Positions 34,683 to 44,430 of a stretch of 64,000 nt of DNA are shown here, in pieces. The position numbers and the translations under genes were made by a program. Position 1 is the first letter of the stretch; each line of letters begins with the position of its first letter. Source of the DNA: Deltaproteobacteria bacterium (lineage in GTDB: Bacteria > Desulfobacterota > Desulfobacteria > Desulfobacterales > UBA2156); NCBI GenBank assembly GCA_019309485.1, contig JAFDGC010000008.1, positions 1 through 64,000 of the forward strand. Reading direction: 5' to 3'. The notes beneath the pieces were generated by a model, which searched no databases, had not been told where the DNA came from, and saw nothing but the letters and a program-made list of their open reading frames with translations.

Positions 34683-35600
34683 ATGACAAACCGGGTGTTG
34701 GCATTCCTGTTTTTCCTTTTATTGATCGCAGATCTTGTTGATGTTCATGCGGCCCAGTTGAAAGATGTCCGCATCGGCCTCCACCGGGGATTCAGCCGCG
34801 TGGTGTTTCAGCTTGATACCCTGACTGAAATCGAGGGCCCGGTGATTCAAGGCTCCGGAAAATGTTCTTTAAAATTTAAAAAGACCGAAAGCCCCTTAAC
34901 ATCTCATATCCCCGGCCACCCAAAAGCTCGTGTTGAGGGAATTGAATTGATTCAAGACGGAGAAGACCTCATCGCCTATCTCCGGTTGCGTGTCGACGCC
35001 TTTGAAATGAACTCCTTTTCCCTCCCGGATCCCCCCCGAATCGTACTCGATATTTATCAGCTCCTGGAACCCTTGAAAAAAAGCCCGGGGATCGTTTCAT
35101 CGCCGGCCGAACAGGACAATGCCATACCCCACAAATTCCGTCTAGGGAAAAAATCAACTGTCGAAAATCAGCCCCTTTTCAACGACGCACTCCCTGATAA
35201 AAGCAATAACCTTAACGCAGGGGATATGGAAGAAACCCCTTTGCCGGAATCAAAAACGGCCTCGACCTTTCCGGATGTACCGGAAGAAAAACGTCCCGTC
35301 GAATTCCTTCCTGCTCCCGCATTGAAACCGATAACCGCGGAGAAACCCACTGTCACCGTGGTCCAGACGCCTACCGGCCCCCTTCAAACCTATCTGTTAG
35401 TGTTATTGGGCATTTCCGTGGTCATGCTGATTCTATTGAGCATACTGGTCTTTAGAAAAACCGGAACTTTAGAAAGCTGGAAAAAAGAGGAAGAACGCGA
35501 CAGAGAATTCCGATTTGATCATACAGTGGCTGCCATTGATGAGCGGATCAACCAAAAGCTGGCGGAGTTGGATCAAAATTTTCGCAGCCGTCACCGGTGA
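34683..35600 (+). CDS. AMIN-domain membrane protein
   Basis: A 305-aa protein with a signal peptide or anchor (1-23), an AMIN-like domain (about 24-125: QLKDVRIGLHRGFSRVVFQL, ending PPRIVLDIYQ), a Pro-rich low-complexity linker (about 130-230), and a transmembrane helix (about 235-258), then a charged cytoplasmic coiled tail. AMIN domains bind peptidoglycan or steer envelope machines such as amidases and type IV pilus secretins. It starts the operon 34683-38208. Its stop overlaps a GTG of the next frame (GTGA). Confidence 0.75.
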   Translation: MTNRVLAFLFFLLLIADLVDVHAAQLKDVRIGLHRGFSRVVFQLDTLTEIEGPVIQGSGKCSLKFKKTESPLTSHIPGHPKARVEGIELIQDGEDLIAYLRLRVDAFEMNSFSLPDPPRIVLDIYQLLEPLKKSPGIVSSPAEQDNAIPHKFRLGKKSTVENQPLFNDALPDKSNNLNAGDMEETPLPESKTASTFPDVPEEKRPVEFLPAPALKPITAEKPTVTVVQTPTGPLQTYLLVLLGISVVMLILLSILVFRKTGTLESWKKEEERDREFRFDHTVAAIDERINQKLAELDQNFRSRHR

Positions 35601-35617
35601 CTGCGGGAGATCGTAGC

Positions 35618-36052
35618 ATGGATAAAAGTCCATTTCAAATCATACCGGAAGGTCCTGAAACGGACAAAGAGCATGATCTTCCACCAAAGGGAACCAAAAT
35701 CCCTTCCTCGACGCCTCCCGGGACGGACAATCGCGAACCTGCAGACGTTTTTCCGGTTTCTGAGCACGCCGGCGCATTTCCCACGGGCGGATTGAGTGAT
35801 GAAGAGGTTCGGGACCTGGATGCGCTCATCCAGAATCTGAAAAACCCCTCGAAAAAAGTCGATCCCGGTGAAACGCATCTGGCCGCCGGGGATCGAATCC
35901 GCAGCTTGGAACAACAAGTGGCCGAAATGGGTGCGATGCTCCTCAAGTTCGACGCCGGAGTGAAAACCTTGTTTGAGCTGCTCTACCTTTTCCAGCGTAA
36001 AAGTGAAATTCTAAATCAGCGCATTCGGCAACTCGAAATGCGTCTTCGTTGA
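35618..36052 (+). CDS. Short coiled-coil protein
   Basis: A 144-aa protein. The start at 35618 is chosen for GGGAG upstream; a GTG at 35597 overlapping the AMIN stop is the alternative. The first 65 residues are polar and disordered; residues about 90-144 form a heptad-rich coiled coil (DRIRSLEQQVAEMGAMLLKF to QRIRQLEMRL). No family recognised. It is embedded in the AMIN/PilZ/MinD-like operon, so it may be a linker or scaffold. Confidence 0.65.
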   Translation: MDKSPFQIIPEGPETDKEHDLPPKGTKIPSSTPPGTDNREPADVFPVSEHAGAFPTGGLSDEEVRDLDALIQNLKNPSKKVDPGETHLAAGDRIRSLEQQVAEMGAMLLKFDAGVKTLFELLYLFQRKSEILNQRIRQLEMRLR

Positions 36053-36063
36053 CGGATCAAAAA

Positions 36064-37251
36064 ATGCCGCCAGGGGAAAAAACATTGGAAAAGCCGATCG
36101 ACCGTCACAAAAGCGTCGCCCAGCGCATCGCCGATGGAACCCTTTCCATCCGATCCCAAAAGGAATTTGACAACCTATTGAAAATTTTCCCGGATCACCC
36201 GGTCCTTTTCCGGGAATACGGTGATTTTCTGATGCGTCGGAACGATCTTTTCAAAGCCGCAGATGCTTACGGTACGGCAGCCGCTCTGTTTATCGAAGAG
36301 GCCGTTCCCCTGCAATCCATTGTGGCCAAGGTATTGGAATGGAAAATCGCCAAACCGACGCACGACGAAGTGATTGCATTCCACGGGATGCTCAGCCGTA
36401 TCCGGTCGGAAGAAAAACCCGCCCTGAACTTCTGGACGCAACTGAGCTATTCGGAACTGCTTTCTTTTATGCTCAAGCTGACGCTGGTCCGCCTTTCCCC
36501 GGAAAAACGCGTCCAAAAGGCCTTCGAAGAGGAAAACAGCCTTTTCTTTGTCGTTTCCGGTGCCTTGAGGGAAACGGTTTATATGCCCGAAAAAAGGGAT
36601 CGCCCGAAGATCCTGCATACCGTGGATCTTGCCGAAAACGATTTTTTCGGAACCATTTATCCTTTCACGGAAAAAGTCGTTTCCACTTCGGATATTCATA
36701 CGCTCACCCGGGTGGAATTGATCAAAATCACCCGTTCCCAGCTGGCGACGATTTGTAAAACGCATCCCGCTTTGAATGCCCTGGTGCAGGAACTTTACCA
36801 GCATCGGGAAAAAACCGGCGAAGATGCACCGCGTCGAACCGTTCGCCGAAATGTCCGTCACCATCTCCCTACCCAAGTCCAGATCAAAGTCTTCAGAGAA
36901 GATAAGGGTCATGGGCCTCTAATTCTGGACGGGTTTATCGACAACATTTCTTTGGGGGGTGTCTGTGTTTTGTTGAATCAGATGCTTGGGCGCCCGCTCC
37001 TGTCCCAATTACAAAGCCGCAACGTCAAGGTCATCATGAAACTGATCTCCCCGTCGGTGGATTTGACCATACTGGGTGAAATCGTATGGACAAAGGTATT
37101 TGATGTAGATAATCGAAAACAAGATGCTTTAGGCATTCAGTTTAAAGAAATGTCGGATCCGGATCGAGAACTATTGGAAGCGTACTGTACCGGCGGCGAA
37201 GGTGAACATAACCTGATGTGGGGGTTGTGGGAATCCCTGGTCAAAAAATGA
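36064..37251 (+). CDS. cNMP-binding-like plus PilZ domain protein
   Basis: A 395-aa protein (TTG at 36049, overlapping the previous stop, would add 5 residues). An N-terminal helical part is followed by a cyclic-nucleotide-binding-type beta roll (about 130-240: LFFVVSGALRETV, ENDFFGTIYPF) and a C-terminal PilZ domain (about 255-385). The PilZ c-di-GMP motif is partly visible as RRNVRHHLP and DNISLGGVCV (usual RxxxR and D/NxSxxG), so c-di-GMP binding is plausible. Confidence 0.78.
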   Translation: MPPGEKTLEKPIDRHKSVAQRIADGTLSIRSQKEFDNLLKIFPDHPVLFREYGDFLMRRNDLFKAADAYGTAAALFIEEAVPLQSIVAKVLEWKIAKPTHDEVIAFHGMLSRIRSEEKPALNFWTQLSYSELLSFMLKLTLVRLSPEKRVQKAFEEENSLFFVVSGALRETVYMPEKRDRPKILHTVDLAENDFFGTIYPFTEKVVSTSDIHTLTRVELIKITRSQLATICKTHPALNALVQELYQHREKTGEDAPRRTVRRNVRHHLPTQVQIKVFREDKGHGPLILDGFIDNISLGGVCVLLNQMLGRPLLSQLQSRNVKVIMKLISPSVDLTILGEIVWTKVFDVDNRKQDALGIQFKEMSDPDRELLEAYCTGGEGEHNLMWGLWESLVKK

Positions 37252-37296
37252 ATTTGATGGATTGCCCATCAACCGATTTGGGCGAAGGAAAATCCT

Positions 37297-38208
37297 GTGG
37301 CGAATGATAAGGACACGCCGACGGTTTGGGCGGTGGGTGGCGGAAAAGGAGGCGTCGGAAAAAGCGTCATCAGCACCCTGATCGCCTTCTGGCTGTCCCG
37401 GTCCGGAAAGTCCACCGTATTGATGGATATGGATCTGGGCGGCGCCAACGTGCACACCCTCATGGGAATTCGAAACCCTTCCCGGACGCTCAACGATTTT
37501 GTCACAAAAAAAGTGAAATCCCTCGACGACGCGTGTATCACCTCAGAGGTGGATGGGCTCAAGTTAATCGTCGGAGCAGGGGAAATCCTGTCGCTGGCCA
37601 ATCCCAAGTTCGCCCAAAAGATCAAAATCATCCGGGCCGTTTATGGCCTTGACGTCGATCACGTGATCCTCGATCTGGGGGCGGGCGCCTCCTTTAATAT
37701 CCTGGATTTTTTCCTCACGGCGGAAAAACAAATTACGGTCGTCACCCCGCAGCCCACATCGATTCAAAATGCGTATGCCTTTCTCCGAAGTGCGGTATAT
37801 CGAAGGCTGAGCCAACTCACGAGCCGCGATCCTTCATTGATGACACTTATCCAAACGGCCATGAATCCTAAAAACGAACTTCAGATGCGCACCATCAAAG
37901 AGCTCTGCCATGTCATCGAGGAATTGGAAGGGGCCGAATCCGTGGAAGCATTAAAAAAAGAGATCGCCAGGATCCGGCCGCTGGTGGTCACAAACATGGT
38001 CAGGGACCCCAATGATAAAAATGCGGGGCGGATCGTCCAGTTGGTGGCCGAAAAGTACCTCACGATACAGTCAGACGCGGCCTGTGGGGTTTCTTACGAT
38101 CGACAGGTGGACCGGATGATCTCGGAGATGACTCCCCTTGTCCAATTGAATCGATCCAGCAGGGTCTTTTCTGACATCCACGACGTCTGCACCCGGATGA
38201 TGTCTTGA
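37297..38208 (+). CDS. MinD/ParA-family ATPase (FlhG-like)
   Basis: A 303-aa deviant Walker A ATPase: GGGKGGVGKS (11-20), LMDMDLGGANVHTLMG, and Walker B region HVILDLGAGASFNILDFF. The GGANVHTL stretch is typical of the FlhG-like branch that places flagella or other polar machines. GTG start with AAGGA seven bases upstream. It closes the AMIN/coiled-coil/PilZ operon, which suggests a role in positioning an envelope apparatus in response to c-di-GMP. Confidence 0.85.
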   Translation: MANDKDTPTVWAVGGGKGGVGKSVISTLIAFWLSRSGKSTVLMDMDLGGANVHTLMGIRNPSRTLNDFVTKKVKSLDDACITSEVDGLKLIVGAGEILSLANPKFAQKIKIIRAVYGLDVDHVILDLGAGASFNILDFFLTAEKQITVVTPQPTSIQNAYAFLRSAVYRRLSQLTSRDPSLMTLIQTAMNPKNELQMRTIKELCHVIEELEGAESVEALKKEIARIRPLVVTNMVRDPNDKNAGRIVQLVAEKYLTIQSDAACGVSYDRQVDRMISEMTPLVQLNRSSRVFSDIHDVCTRMMS

Positions 38209-38238
38209 TCCCTTTTCCACAGCCGTACAAAGTGCGTT

Positions 38239-39174
38239 TCATCCTATACGGTCCTTTTCAAAAAGCGCGCCGCCTGTGACCTCAGGACCCGGGCCGCTTC
38301 CCCCTTTGTCGTCCCCGGATTTTATTACGGCGGATCGAATCCCGTCTTTGCCCGCCCTTTTGACCTCATACATGAGGCAGTCGGCTGCATTCACCATTTC
38401 GGTGATGCTTTGAAAGGGAGTTTCGAAAGTCGCCACCCCGACGCTGAAAGTCACCGGCAGAGGGGTGTTGATTCTCATATCCGACAACAATCCATGTAGT
38501 TTTTTAGAAATGATCACTGCCTCATCTGCACCGGTCTCATTGAGAAGGACGCAAAACTCATCACCGCCCAATCGAGCCAGGATATCAACCGCGCGGATGT
38601 TCTTTTTCAGGGCCTGGGCGACCTCGTACAACAGGCGATCCCCCTGGTCATGCCCCAATCGATCGTTAATGGTCTTTAAATCATCAATATCCAAGTAGAT
38701 GACGGTAAGGGGAGTGCGGTTTCGACGCGCCTTTTCCATCTCCCGGTGGGCCAGTTCAACAAACCCCCGTCGATTGGGCACCTGTGTCAAGGCATCATTG
38801 CGGGCCAACACCCGTTGATCCTCCAGTGAGACCCGCAATTTATCCAGCACGAACGTAATAATCAAAAAGACAAGGAGTCGAAAGGTTTCATTGATAAATG
38901 GAATGTACGGATTCGAAAAAGCGCGCAGCATCTGTATGTCGGCCGTCAGCCAGGATGCCGCGCTGCAAAGGGAGACAAGGATGCCCGCCAAGCGGCCCAA
39001 ATGCCAGACCGCCAGCATGATGGGCAACAGATAAAACAAAGACAGCTCCCATTCGGGTCCGGTGAAAAAACGGATCCACCCGATAAGGAGCGTCGCTCCG
39101 ATGCACCCTCCGAAAAAGAGGAGATTGCGACCCGTTTCCCATAGAGAGGAACTGGAACTGTCCGAATCGATCAC
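38239..39174 (-). CDS. Membrane GGDEF diguanylate cyclase
   Basis: A 311-aa protein with about four N-terminal transmembrane helices (20-115), a short linker, and a GGDEF domain (about 125-285). The active site is LGGDEFCVL, and a product-inhibition I-site RAVD lies five residues before it. DLDDLK-type metal site IYLDIDDLKTIND is intact. So an active, feedback-controlled c-di-GMP synthase is expected. It converges on the MinD-like gene. Confidence 0.9.
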   Translation of the reverse strand: MIDSDSSSSSLWETGRNLLFFGGCIGATLLIGWIRFFTGPEWELSLFYLLPIMLAVWHLGRLAGILVSLCSAASWLTADIQMLRAFSNPYIPFINETFRLLVFLIITFVLDKLRVSLEDQRVLARNDALTQVPNRRGFVELAHREMEKARRNRTPLTVIYLDIDDLKTINDRLGHDQGDRLLYEVAQALKKNIRAVDILARLGGDEFCVLLNETGADEAVIISKKLHGLLSDMRINTPLPVTFSVGVATFETPFQSITEMVNAADCLMYEVKRAGKDGIRSAVIKSGDDKGGSGPGPEVTGGALFEKDRIG

Positions 39175-39344
39175 GTGATGTTTTTCCCATCAATAACCGG
39201 AACGCATCCCGCAGTTCAGAAGAGCGGGAAAAGGTTTCCAATTTGTCTGTTTCGTTTTTTGGAAAGGCGACAGAGGTTAAATAAAAGCAAGAGATGTCCT
39301 TTCAAACTCAGGGTGGAGGACCATGCGGGCCGGCGGAGTCCTGC

Positions 39345-41708
39345 TTACGCGGTTTGCGTTTTCTTTTTTAAGTCTTGGAGGCGCTGTCTATCCTGGATGG
39401 GAAGCGTCAGTGTCGGGTTTTTTCGGATACGGAACTTTTGCATGAAAAAGACGATGACCCACAGGCCGATGCCGATAACATCCACCACATAGGTGGGAAG
39501 ATCCACCCAGAAAACGACCCAGTTGATCAGGTGAGGGAAGAAAAGCAGCAACGTGGATACAGCGGCAAGGATCCATTCAAATATCGTCATGCCACACAGG
39601 AAGTACCCCATGGTGAGGCTCCCGAAGGCAATGGTCCCGAGAATGATGGTGATCCATGTGGAAACCACCTGGAGCCACGGCATGATATGTCCCGGCCCTC
39701 CAAGCAGAAAACCCGGTGAAAAGGCGAATAACAGGGGGCCCACGTAAAGCATCTTGGCAAACTTGAATGCGGTCCAGCCGGTTTTCCAGGGGTCGGAGCC
39801 GGCAATGGCGGCGCCGGCATAGGCAGCCACGCACACGGGCGGCGTGATATTGGAATCCTGACTGAACCAATACACGATCATATGGGATGCAATCAGCGCC
39901 CATCCCACCTTTCCCATAATTTCGGCTCGCTGGGGATCCCCGGGGAGCAGTTCCCCTAGAGGCAGCTGCAGTTCCTGGAATCCGACTCCCCAATGGGTCC
40001 GGGCCATCATATCCGTGAGCGCGCCCACCGCCAGCACGGCCGTGATGAGATACGCCGCGGTGACCGGCACTCCCATCCCCAGTACGAGAGAGGCCAGCCC
40101 GATGAGCAAAATGGCGATGATCAAATTCCCTGCGGACAACTCGATGATGATTTGGGAAAAGCGCAGGCCGATCCCGGTGAGCTGGATGGTGCCCACGATG
40201 ATGCCGATGACTCCCACGGTGGCGCCGATGATGAGCGTCGACGTGGCCCCTTCCACCATCGCATCCCGGATCCGCCGGAATCCCATCCGTTTGTCCGGCG
40301 TCAGCCAGCTTACGCCGATACACGACAGCACCGCCCAAAAGGCCGCATACCCCGGAGAGAAACCCATCAGCATCATGACGATGATGATCACCAGCGGTAT
40401 CGACATGAACCATTGGGTCTTCAGAATCTGCAAGGCGGTGGGGGCGTCTTCCTCACGGATACCCACCAGGCCGTACCGTTTGGCCTCGAAATGCACCATG
40501 ACAAATACCGACAAAAAGTAGATCACTGCCGGAAATATCGCCATAAGCATGATGTTCACGTAGGGAATTTCGGTCATTTCGGCCATGATGAAGCCGCCGG
40601 CGCCCATGATGGGCGGCATGAACATCCCTCCGATGGATGCGGACGGTTCGATGGCACCCGCCACGTGGGGTTTGAAGCCCGCCTTCTTCATCAACGGGAT
40701 CGTAAACGCGCCCGTGGAGACCGTATTGGCGATGGCCGATCCGGAGACGGAACCGAAAAAACCAGAGGCCATAACGGCCACCTTCGCCGGGCCACCGACT
40801 CTCTTCCCGGCGAGGGCCATGGGCAGATCGAGGAAAAACCGGCTGGCGCCGGAGGCTTTGAGAAAGGATCCGAAAAATATAAAGAGGATGACATAGTTCA
40901 CCAGGACCGAAGCCATGATGCCGAAAACGCCTTCCTGCTTGTAGTAGATGTGATTAAAGGTTCGATCCAGCTTGAAACCGGTGTGTGCAAAGGATTTCAA
41001 AACAGGTAGCTGGTGCAGGAGATCCCCCCATAAGGCGTAAAGTAAAAACACGACCCCCACCAGCGTCATGGACCAACCCAGGGTGCGGCGCGCCACTTCC
41101 AGCGAAATCAGGATACCGAGGACACCCACCGCCGTGTCCAGCGGCGTTTCGGAACCCATCCGATAGTTGATGGCCGCATATTCCACGATAAAATATCCGA
41201 CAGCGGCCACGGCGATGAGCGCGGATACGATATCCAGCGCAATGGGAGCACCGCCTTCGCTTTTTCCCCAGTAACGAGTGGGAAGAAAAAAAACGAATGT
41301 GCTGATGAGGCTCAAGCCGGCATATATCCAGTTCACTCCTGTAAAAGGCTCCCGGGCACCCTCGGTGCCGAGTAGAAAGTGCAGTATAAAATAAAACAGC
41401 ATCAGCAAGGTCACGAAGGAGATGGCGCAATCGATGAAATAACCGGGTTTCTGAATGGTTTGCCGGGTATGGGGCATGTACAGCAGGATCATGACGTATG
41501 TGAGCATCACATAGACGCCCAAAAAATATTGGGTATCCACCGGTTGGGCCGCGCAATACATGTAAAAAAAGACCATGAATACGCCCATTCCGGTAAAAAG
41601 CCACTGCCAGGGGCCTTTCAAGGAGCGTCCCGTTCGGGCTTCCTTTTCTACGATTTTTTTGAGCTTTTCCTGATCCGCCGCTGAAGCAGGAATTTCAGAT
41701 TCCGTCAT
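39345..41708 (-). CDS. TRAP transporter fused permease (4TM plus 12TM, TAXI type)
   Basis: A 787-aa polytopic membrane protein joining the small DctQ-like and large DctM-like subunits. Family stretches include ASGFFGSVSGSAIANTVSTG, GFKPHVAGAIEPSASIGG and LGMGVPVTAAYLI, typical of TAXI-type fused permeases. AAGGAGAAACGGAA precedes the ATG at 41708. It pairs with the TAXI solute-binding protein upstream. Na+/H+-driven uptake of an organic acid is expected; the substrate is not known. Confidence 0.9.
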   Translation of the reverse strand: MTESEIPASAADQEKLKKIVEKEARTGRSLKGPWQWLFTGMGVFMVFFYMYCAAQPVDTQYFLGVYVMLTYVMILLYMPHTRQTIQKPGYFIDCAISFVTLLMLFYFILHFLLGTEGAREPFTGVNWIYAGLSLISTFVFFLPTRYWGKSEGGAPIALDIVSALIAVAAVGYFIVEYAAINYRMGSETPLDTAVGVLGILISLEVARRTLGWSMTLVGVVFLLYALWGDLLHQLPVLKSFAHTGFKLDRTFNHIYYKQEGVFGIMASVLVNYVILFIFFGSFLKASGASRFFLDLPMALAGKRVGGPAKVAVMASGFFGSVSGSAIANTVSTGAFTIPLMKKAGFKPHVAGAIEPSASIGGMFMPPIMGAGGFIMAEMTEIPYVNIMLMAIFPAVIYFLSVFVMVHFEAKRYGLVGIREEDAPTALQILKTQWFMSIPLVIIIVMMLMGFSPGYAAFWAVLSCIGVSWLTPDKRMGFRRIRDAMVEGATSTLIIGATVGVIGIIVGTIQLTGIGLRFSQIIIELSAGNLIIAILLIGLASLVLGMGVPVTAAYLITAVLAVGALTDMMARTHWGVGFQELQLPLGELLPGDPQRAEIMGKVGWALIASHMIVYWFSQDSNITPPVCVAAYAGAAIAGSDPWKTGWTAFKFAKMLYVGPLLFAFSPGFLLGGPGHIMPWLQVVSTWITIILGTIAFGSLTMGYFLCGMTIFEWILAAVSTLLLFFPHLINWVVFWVDLPTYVVDVIGIGLWVIVFFMQKFRIRKNPTLTLPIQDRQRLQDLKKKTQTA

Positions 41709-41750
41709 TTCCGTTTCTCCTTGCAACAAATCGGAGTGGCTTTTTCACAG

Positions 41751-41780
41751 AAAAAAGGGGAAGCGCATCCGCCCTTCCCC
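41751..41780 (-). terminator. Intrinsic terminator between TAXI binding protein and TRAP permease
   Basis: On the minus strand GGGGAAG (41780-41774) pairs with CTTCCCC (41763-41757) and is followed by TTTTTT (41756-41751). It is 42 bp after the binding-protein stop and 43 bp before the permease start. Partial read-through would give excess binding protein over permease, as is usual for such systems. Confidence 0.7.
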
Positions 41781-41821
41781 TCTGTCTCTCTAGCCGTTGG
41801 AATCCGTGCCGCGGGATGCCA

Positions 41822-42799
41822 TCAGGGCATCAGATGGTCCGGGATCGTCTTGCCCTGCTCTTTCCAAAATTTTACGGCACCTGGATGAAGAGGTACGGAC
41901 GCACCCTTGAAAGCGTTTTCCAGGGTCATTTCCTTGAAGGTCTTTTTCGCCGTTACCATGGCCTGCATTCCTTCTTTGGACCACAGAGTTTTCATGATCG
42001 TGTACACCAGGTCTTCGGGGACGTCCTTATTGACGGTGAGGATGGTGGAGTCCTGGAAGGTTTTGCATTCCGGCATCCCTTTGCCGTACGTACCGGCCGG
42101 GATGACTGTGGGGGAATAGGCGTAGGCTTTATAAAAGCCGGTTTTTTCGGCATCCACGCCCACATCCACCAAGCCGATTTTGACCTGAACGGCGGCTTCG
42201 ATGACGGACCGGTTGGGATAGCCCACCAAGACCCAAAAGGCATCGATTTTCCCGTCCTGGAAGTTACTGGCGGCGGCGCTGTATCCCAAGAAACTGGGGT
42301 TGAAGTTGTCCCACAGCCCGATGTGGCGGAAAAAGCGCTCCGCGCTGGCCGCAGCCCCCGACCCGGCATTTCCCAGAGCCACTCGTTTCCCTTTGAGGTC
42401 CACGGCACTTTTGATACCGGCGTCCGTCCGAACCACCAACTGGGCTGGTGCGCCATATAGGTACCCCATGGAACGGATATTATTGTACTTCTGGGAATCC
42501 TGGGGAAGTTGGCCTTTGAACCCCAGGTCGCTGTCCACGGCATAGCACAGTCCAAAGTCCGATTCCCGGCTGTGCACCCGTTTGACGTTTTCCACACTTC
42601 CGCCCGAACCCACGGAGGTGGCCTTGATGTTCGGGTTGACCTTGGGCACGTAAACAGCCATGGCGTTGGTGAAGGTATTGAAAGTACCGCCCGTGGGCCC
42701 CCCGCCGATTTTGATGCTGTATTCCGCCGCCGCAACCGGACCGATTCCCACCGCCAGAGCGGCCATCAGAATAACACTGAACACCCACTTGCTCCTCAT
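41822..42799 (-). CDS. TAXI-family TRAP transporter solute-binding protein
   Basis: A 325-aa periplasmic protein with a signal peptide (1-25, VAAAEYS). The family pattern IGGGPTGGTFNTFTNAMAVY, TSVGSGGSVENVK and LGNAGSGAAASAERFF is diagnostic for TAXI (NMT1_3) binding proteins. It delivers substrate to the fused permease downstream. The spacer upstream (42800-43064) is AT-rich near the gene and should carry its promoter. Confidence 0.93.
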   Translation of the reverse strand: MRSKWVFSVILMAALAVGIGPVAAAEYSIKIGGGPTGGTFNTFTNAMAVYVPKVNPNIKATSVGSGGSVENVKRVHSRESDFGLCYAVDSDLGFKGQLPQDSQKYNNIRSMGYLYGAPAQLVVRTDAGIKSAVDLKGKRVALGNAGSGAAASAERFFRHIGLWDNFNPSFLGYSAAASNFQDGKIDAFWVLVGYPNRSVIEAAVQVKIGLVDVGVDAEKTGFYKAYAYSPTVIPAGTYGKGMPECKTFQDSTILTVNKDVPEDLVYTIMKTLWSKEGMQAMVTAKKTFKEMTLENAFKGASVPLHPGAVKFWKEQGKTIPDHLMP

Positions 42800-43064
42800 A
42801 CGCTTCTCTCCTTCCTCCTGACGATTTTATGTAAATGGAACATATTCATGTCCCGCCCTCACATAATATTCTATTGTGGGAGTATTTTTATAGAATTTAA
42901 TTTAGAAAGTCAAATATAAAATACGCGGTCTATAAAGTCCAATTCTCCCTGTTCCGCTTACCGATATAATTGAAACCCGTGGCCGCTTTTTCCGGGCCCC
43001 GTGAAGACCTCGCGCCTTTTCAGGCAGGGGCTTTTTTGCGGGTGGTTGCAAAGATCGGAAGCGG

Positions 43065-44279
43065 TCAAGAACGGCGGGACGCTTCGGCACTTGGAAGAAA
43101 AACCGAAATGAATCCCCCGCCGGCAATGAAAAGGGCGACGAAGACAAAGGCGAGTTGGAAAGAGGCGATTTCCCCGAGGGTTCCGATGAGCGTCGGGATG
43201 AGCCCTCCCCCGGTCAAAAAGGCAAGGGGGACCGTTACCGAAACCACCAGGTTTCTCAAATCGGGGGAACTGGTCTGGGAAAGTATGGCGAATCCCGCCG
43301 GGAAAAAGCAAACGGCAATGACGGGCTGGATGAAAATCGGGATTACCACATAGGCGGAGGGCGCCAGGCCGATGAAAAGGGTGGCACATCCGCTCAGGAA
43401 AAAGACCATCATCAAAACGCGTTTGGGTCCCAGTCGATCCGTGAGCCACCCTCCAAAAAAGACCATTACGGCGCCTGCGACCCGGGACAGGGCCACCACC
43501 CCGTTCGCCGAGGCCCTTTCGAACCCGTGGCCGTTCACCAGAAAGACGGGGAGCATGGCAAAAAGCCCTAAAGTGCCGCTGATTCCAAGGCTGAACAGAA
43601 AAACCATCAGCCAAAAGGAAGGACTCGAAAGGATCGTCTTAAAGGAGGACAGGCGCGGGGGTTCACCGCAAAAATCCCCGCCGCGGGCGAACTGAAAAAC
43701 AAGGCCTGCCTGCACCAGGGATGCCGCACCGAGAAAAAAAAAGACGGCACGCCACGAAAAGGAGTACATTACTCCTTCCGCCAATAAAGGCGCCGCCACA
43801 AAGCCAATATTGGGTGCCAGTTCATGGACGGCAAGGGCCTTTCCCCAGTGGTTCTGATGAAACGTGGTGGTGATCATGACGATGGCCGACGGCAGGTAGA
43901 GTCCGGCCCCCAAACCCACGAAAAACAGGGCGCTTCCCATGCTGGCATACCCCGGGCTTGCGGAGACCCCGATGAGGGCCGCCCCCACCGCACACCCTGA
44001 AATCATGAGGGTATGTCGATGGCAAAATCTCGCCGAAAAAAAACTCGACCCCACAAGGGAAATAAAATACCCTGCAGAAATCACCAGGAACAGGGATCCG
44101 GCCTCGGCATGGCTCAGATTCAGGTCGGCTTCCACTTCCGGAAGCAACGGGGACAATACGATCCTGCCCAAGAAGTTGACGAAAAAAATGGATGTGAGTA
44201 AAAATAAAAACCCGATGCCCGTAAAAAACGGCGCCGAAGGCGCATCCTGCCTGAGCTGGTCGTTCTTTTTCCATCCCAT
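43065..44279 (-). CDS. MFS transporter
   Basis: A 404-aa protein with 12 predicted membrane helices. The A-like loop between helices 2 and 3 is SSFFSARFCHRH, and between 8 and 9 it is GGWLTDRLGPKRV, the usual MFS G-x-x-x-D-R-x-G pattern. NHWGKALAVHELAPNIGFV matches the NNP/OFA-like or cyanate/sugar-type MFS proteins; substrate unknown. ATG start with GGA about 10 bases upstream. Confidence 0.85.
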   Translation of the reverse strand: MGWKKNDQLRQDAPSAPFFTGIGFLFLLTSIFFVNFLGRIVLSPLLPEVEADLNLSHAEAGSLFLVISAGYFISLVGSSFFSARFCHRHTLMISGCAVGAALIGVSASPGYASMGSALFFVGLGAGLYLPSAIVMITTTFHQNHWGKALAVHELAPNIGFVAAPLLAEGVMYSFSWRAVFFFLGAASLVQAGLVFQFARGGDFCGEPPRLSSFKTILSSPSFWLMVFLFSLGISGTLGLFAMLPVFLVNGHGFERASANGVVALSRVAGAVMVFFGGWLTDRLGPKRVLMMVFFLSGCATLFIGLAPSAYVVIPIFIQPVIAVCFFPAGFAILSQTSSPDLRNLVVSVTVPLAFLTGGGLIPTLIGTLGEIASFQLAFVFVALFIAGGGFISVFLPSAEASRRS

Positions 44280-44317
44280 GACGCATTATTCCAAAAGACC
44301 GGCCCCTTGCGGGGCCA

Positions 44318-44430
44318 CCGTCCTGAAAAGCGGGGTTCCGGTAAAAAGGCGTTCGTTTTAAGACCGCCCCTTGACCCCGGCTCAAAATCCTCGCTTTAAA
44401 GTAGGACCGGAGAAGCGTTCCGACCGAAAA
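44318..44430. repeat. Palindromic repeat pair (copy D), truncating a gene fragment
   Basis: CCGTCCTGAAAAGCGGGGTT then CCGGTAA (44319-44344) is a worn type I end; CCCCGGCTCAAAATCCTCGC then GGAGAAGCGTTCCGACC (44375-44425) is a worn type II end. It lies between the MFS gene and the kinase fragment. Confidence 0.45.
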
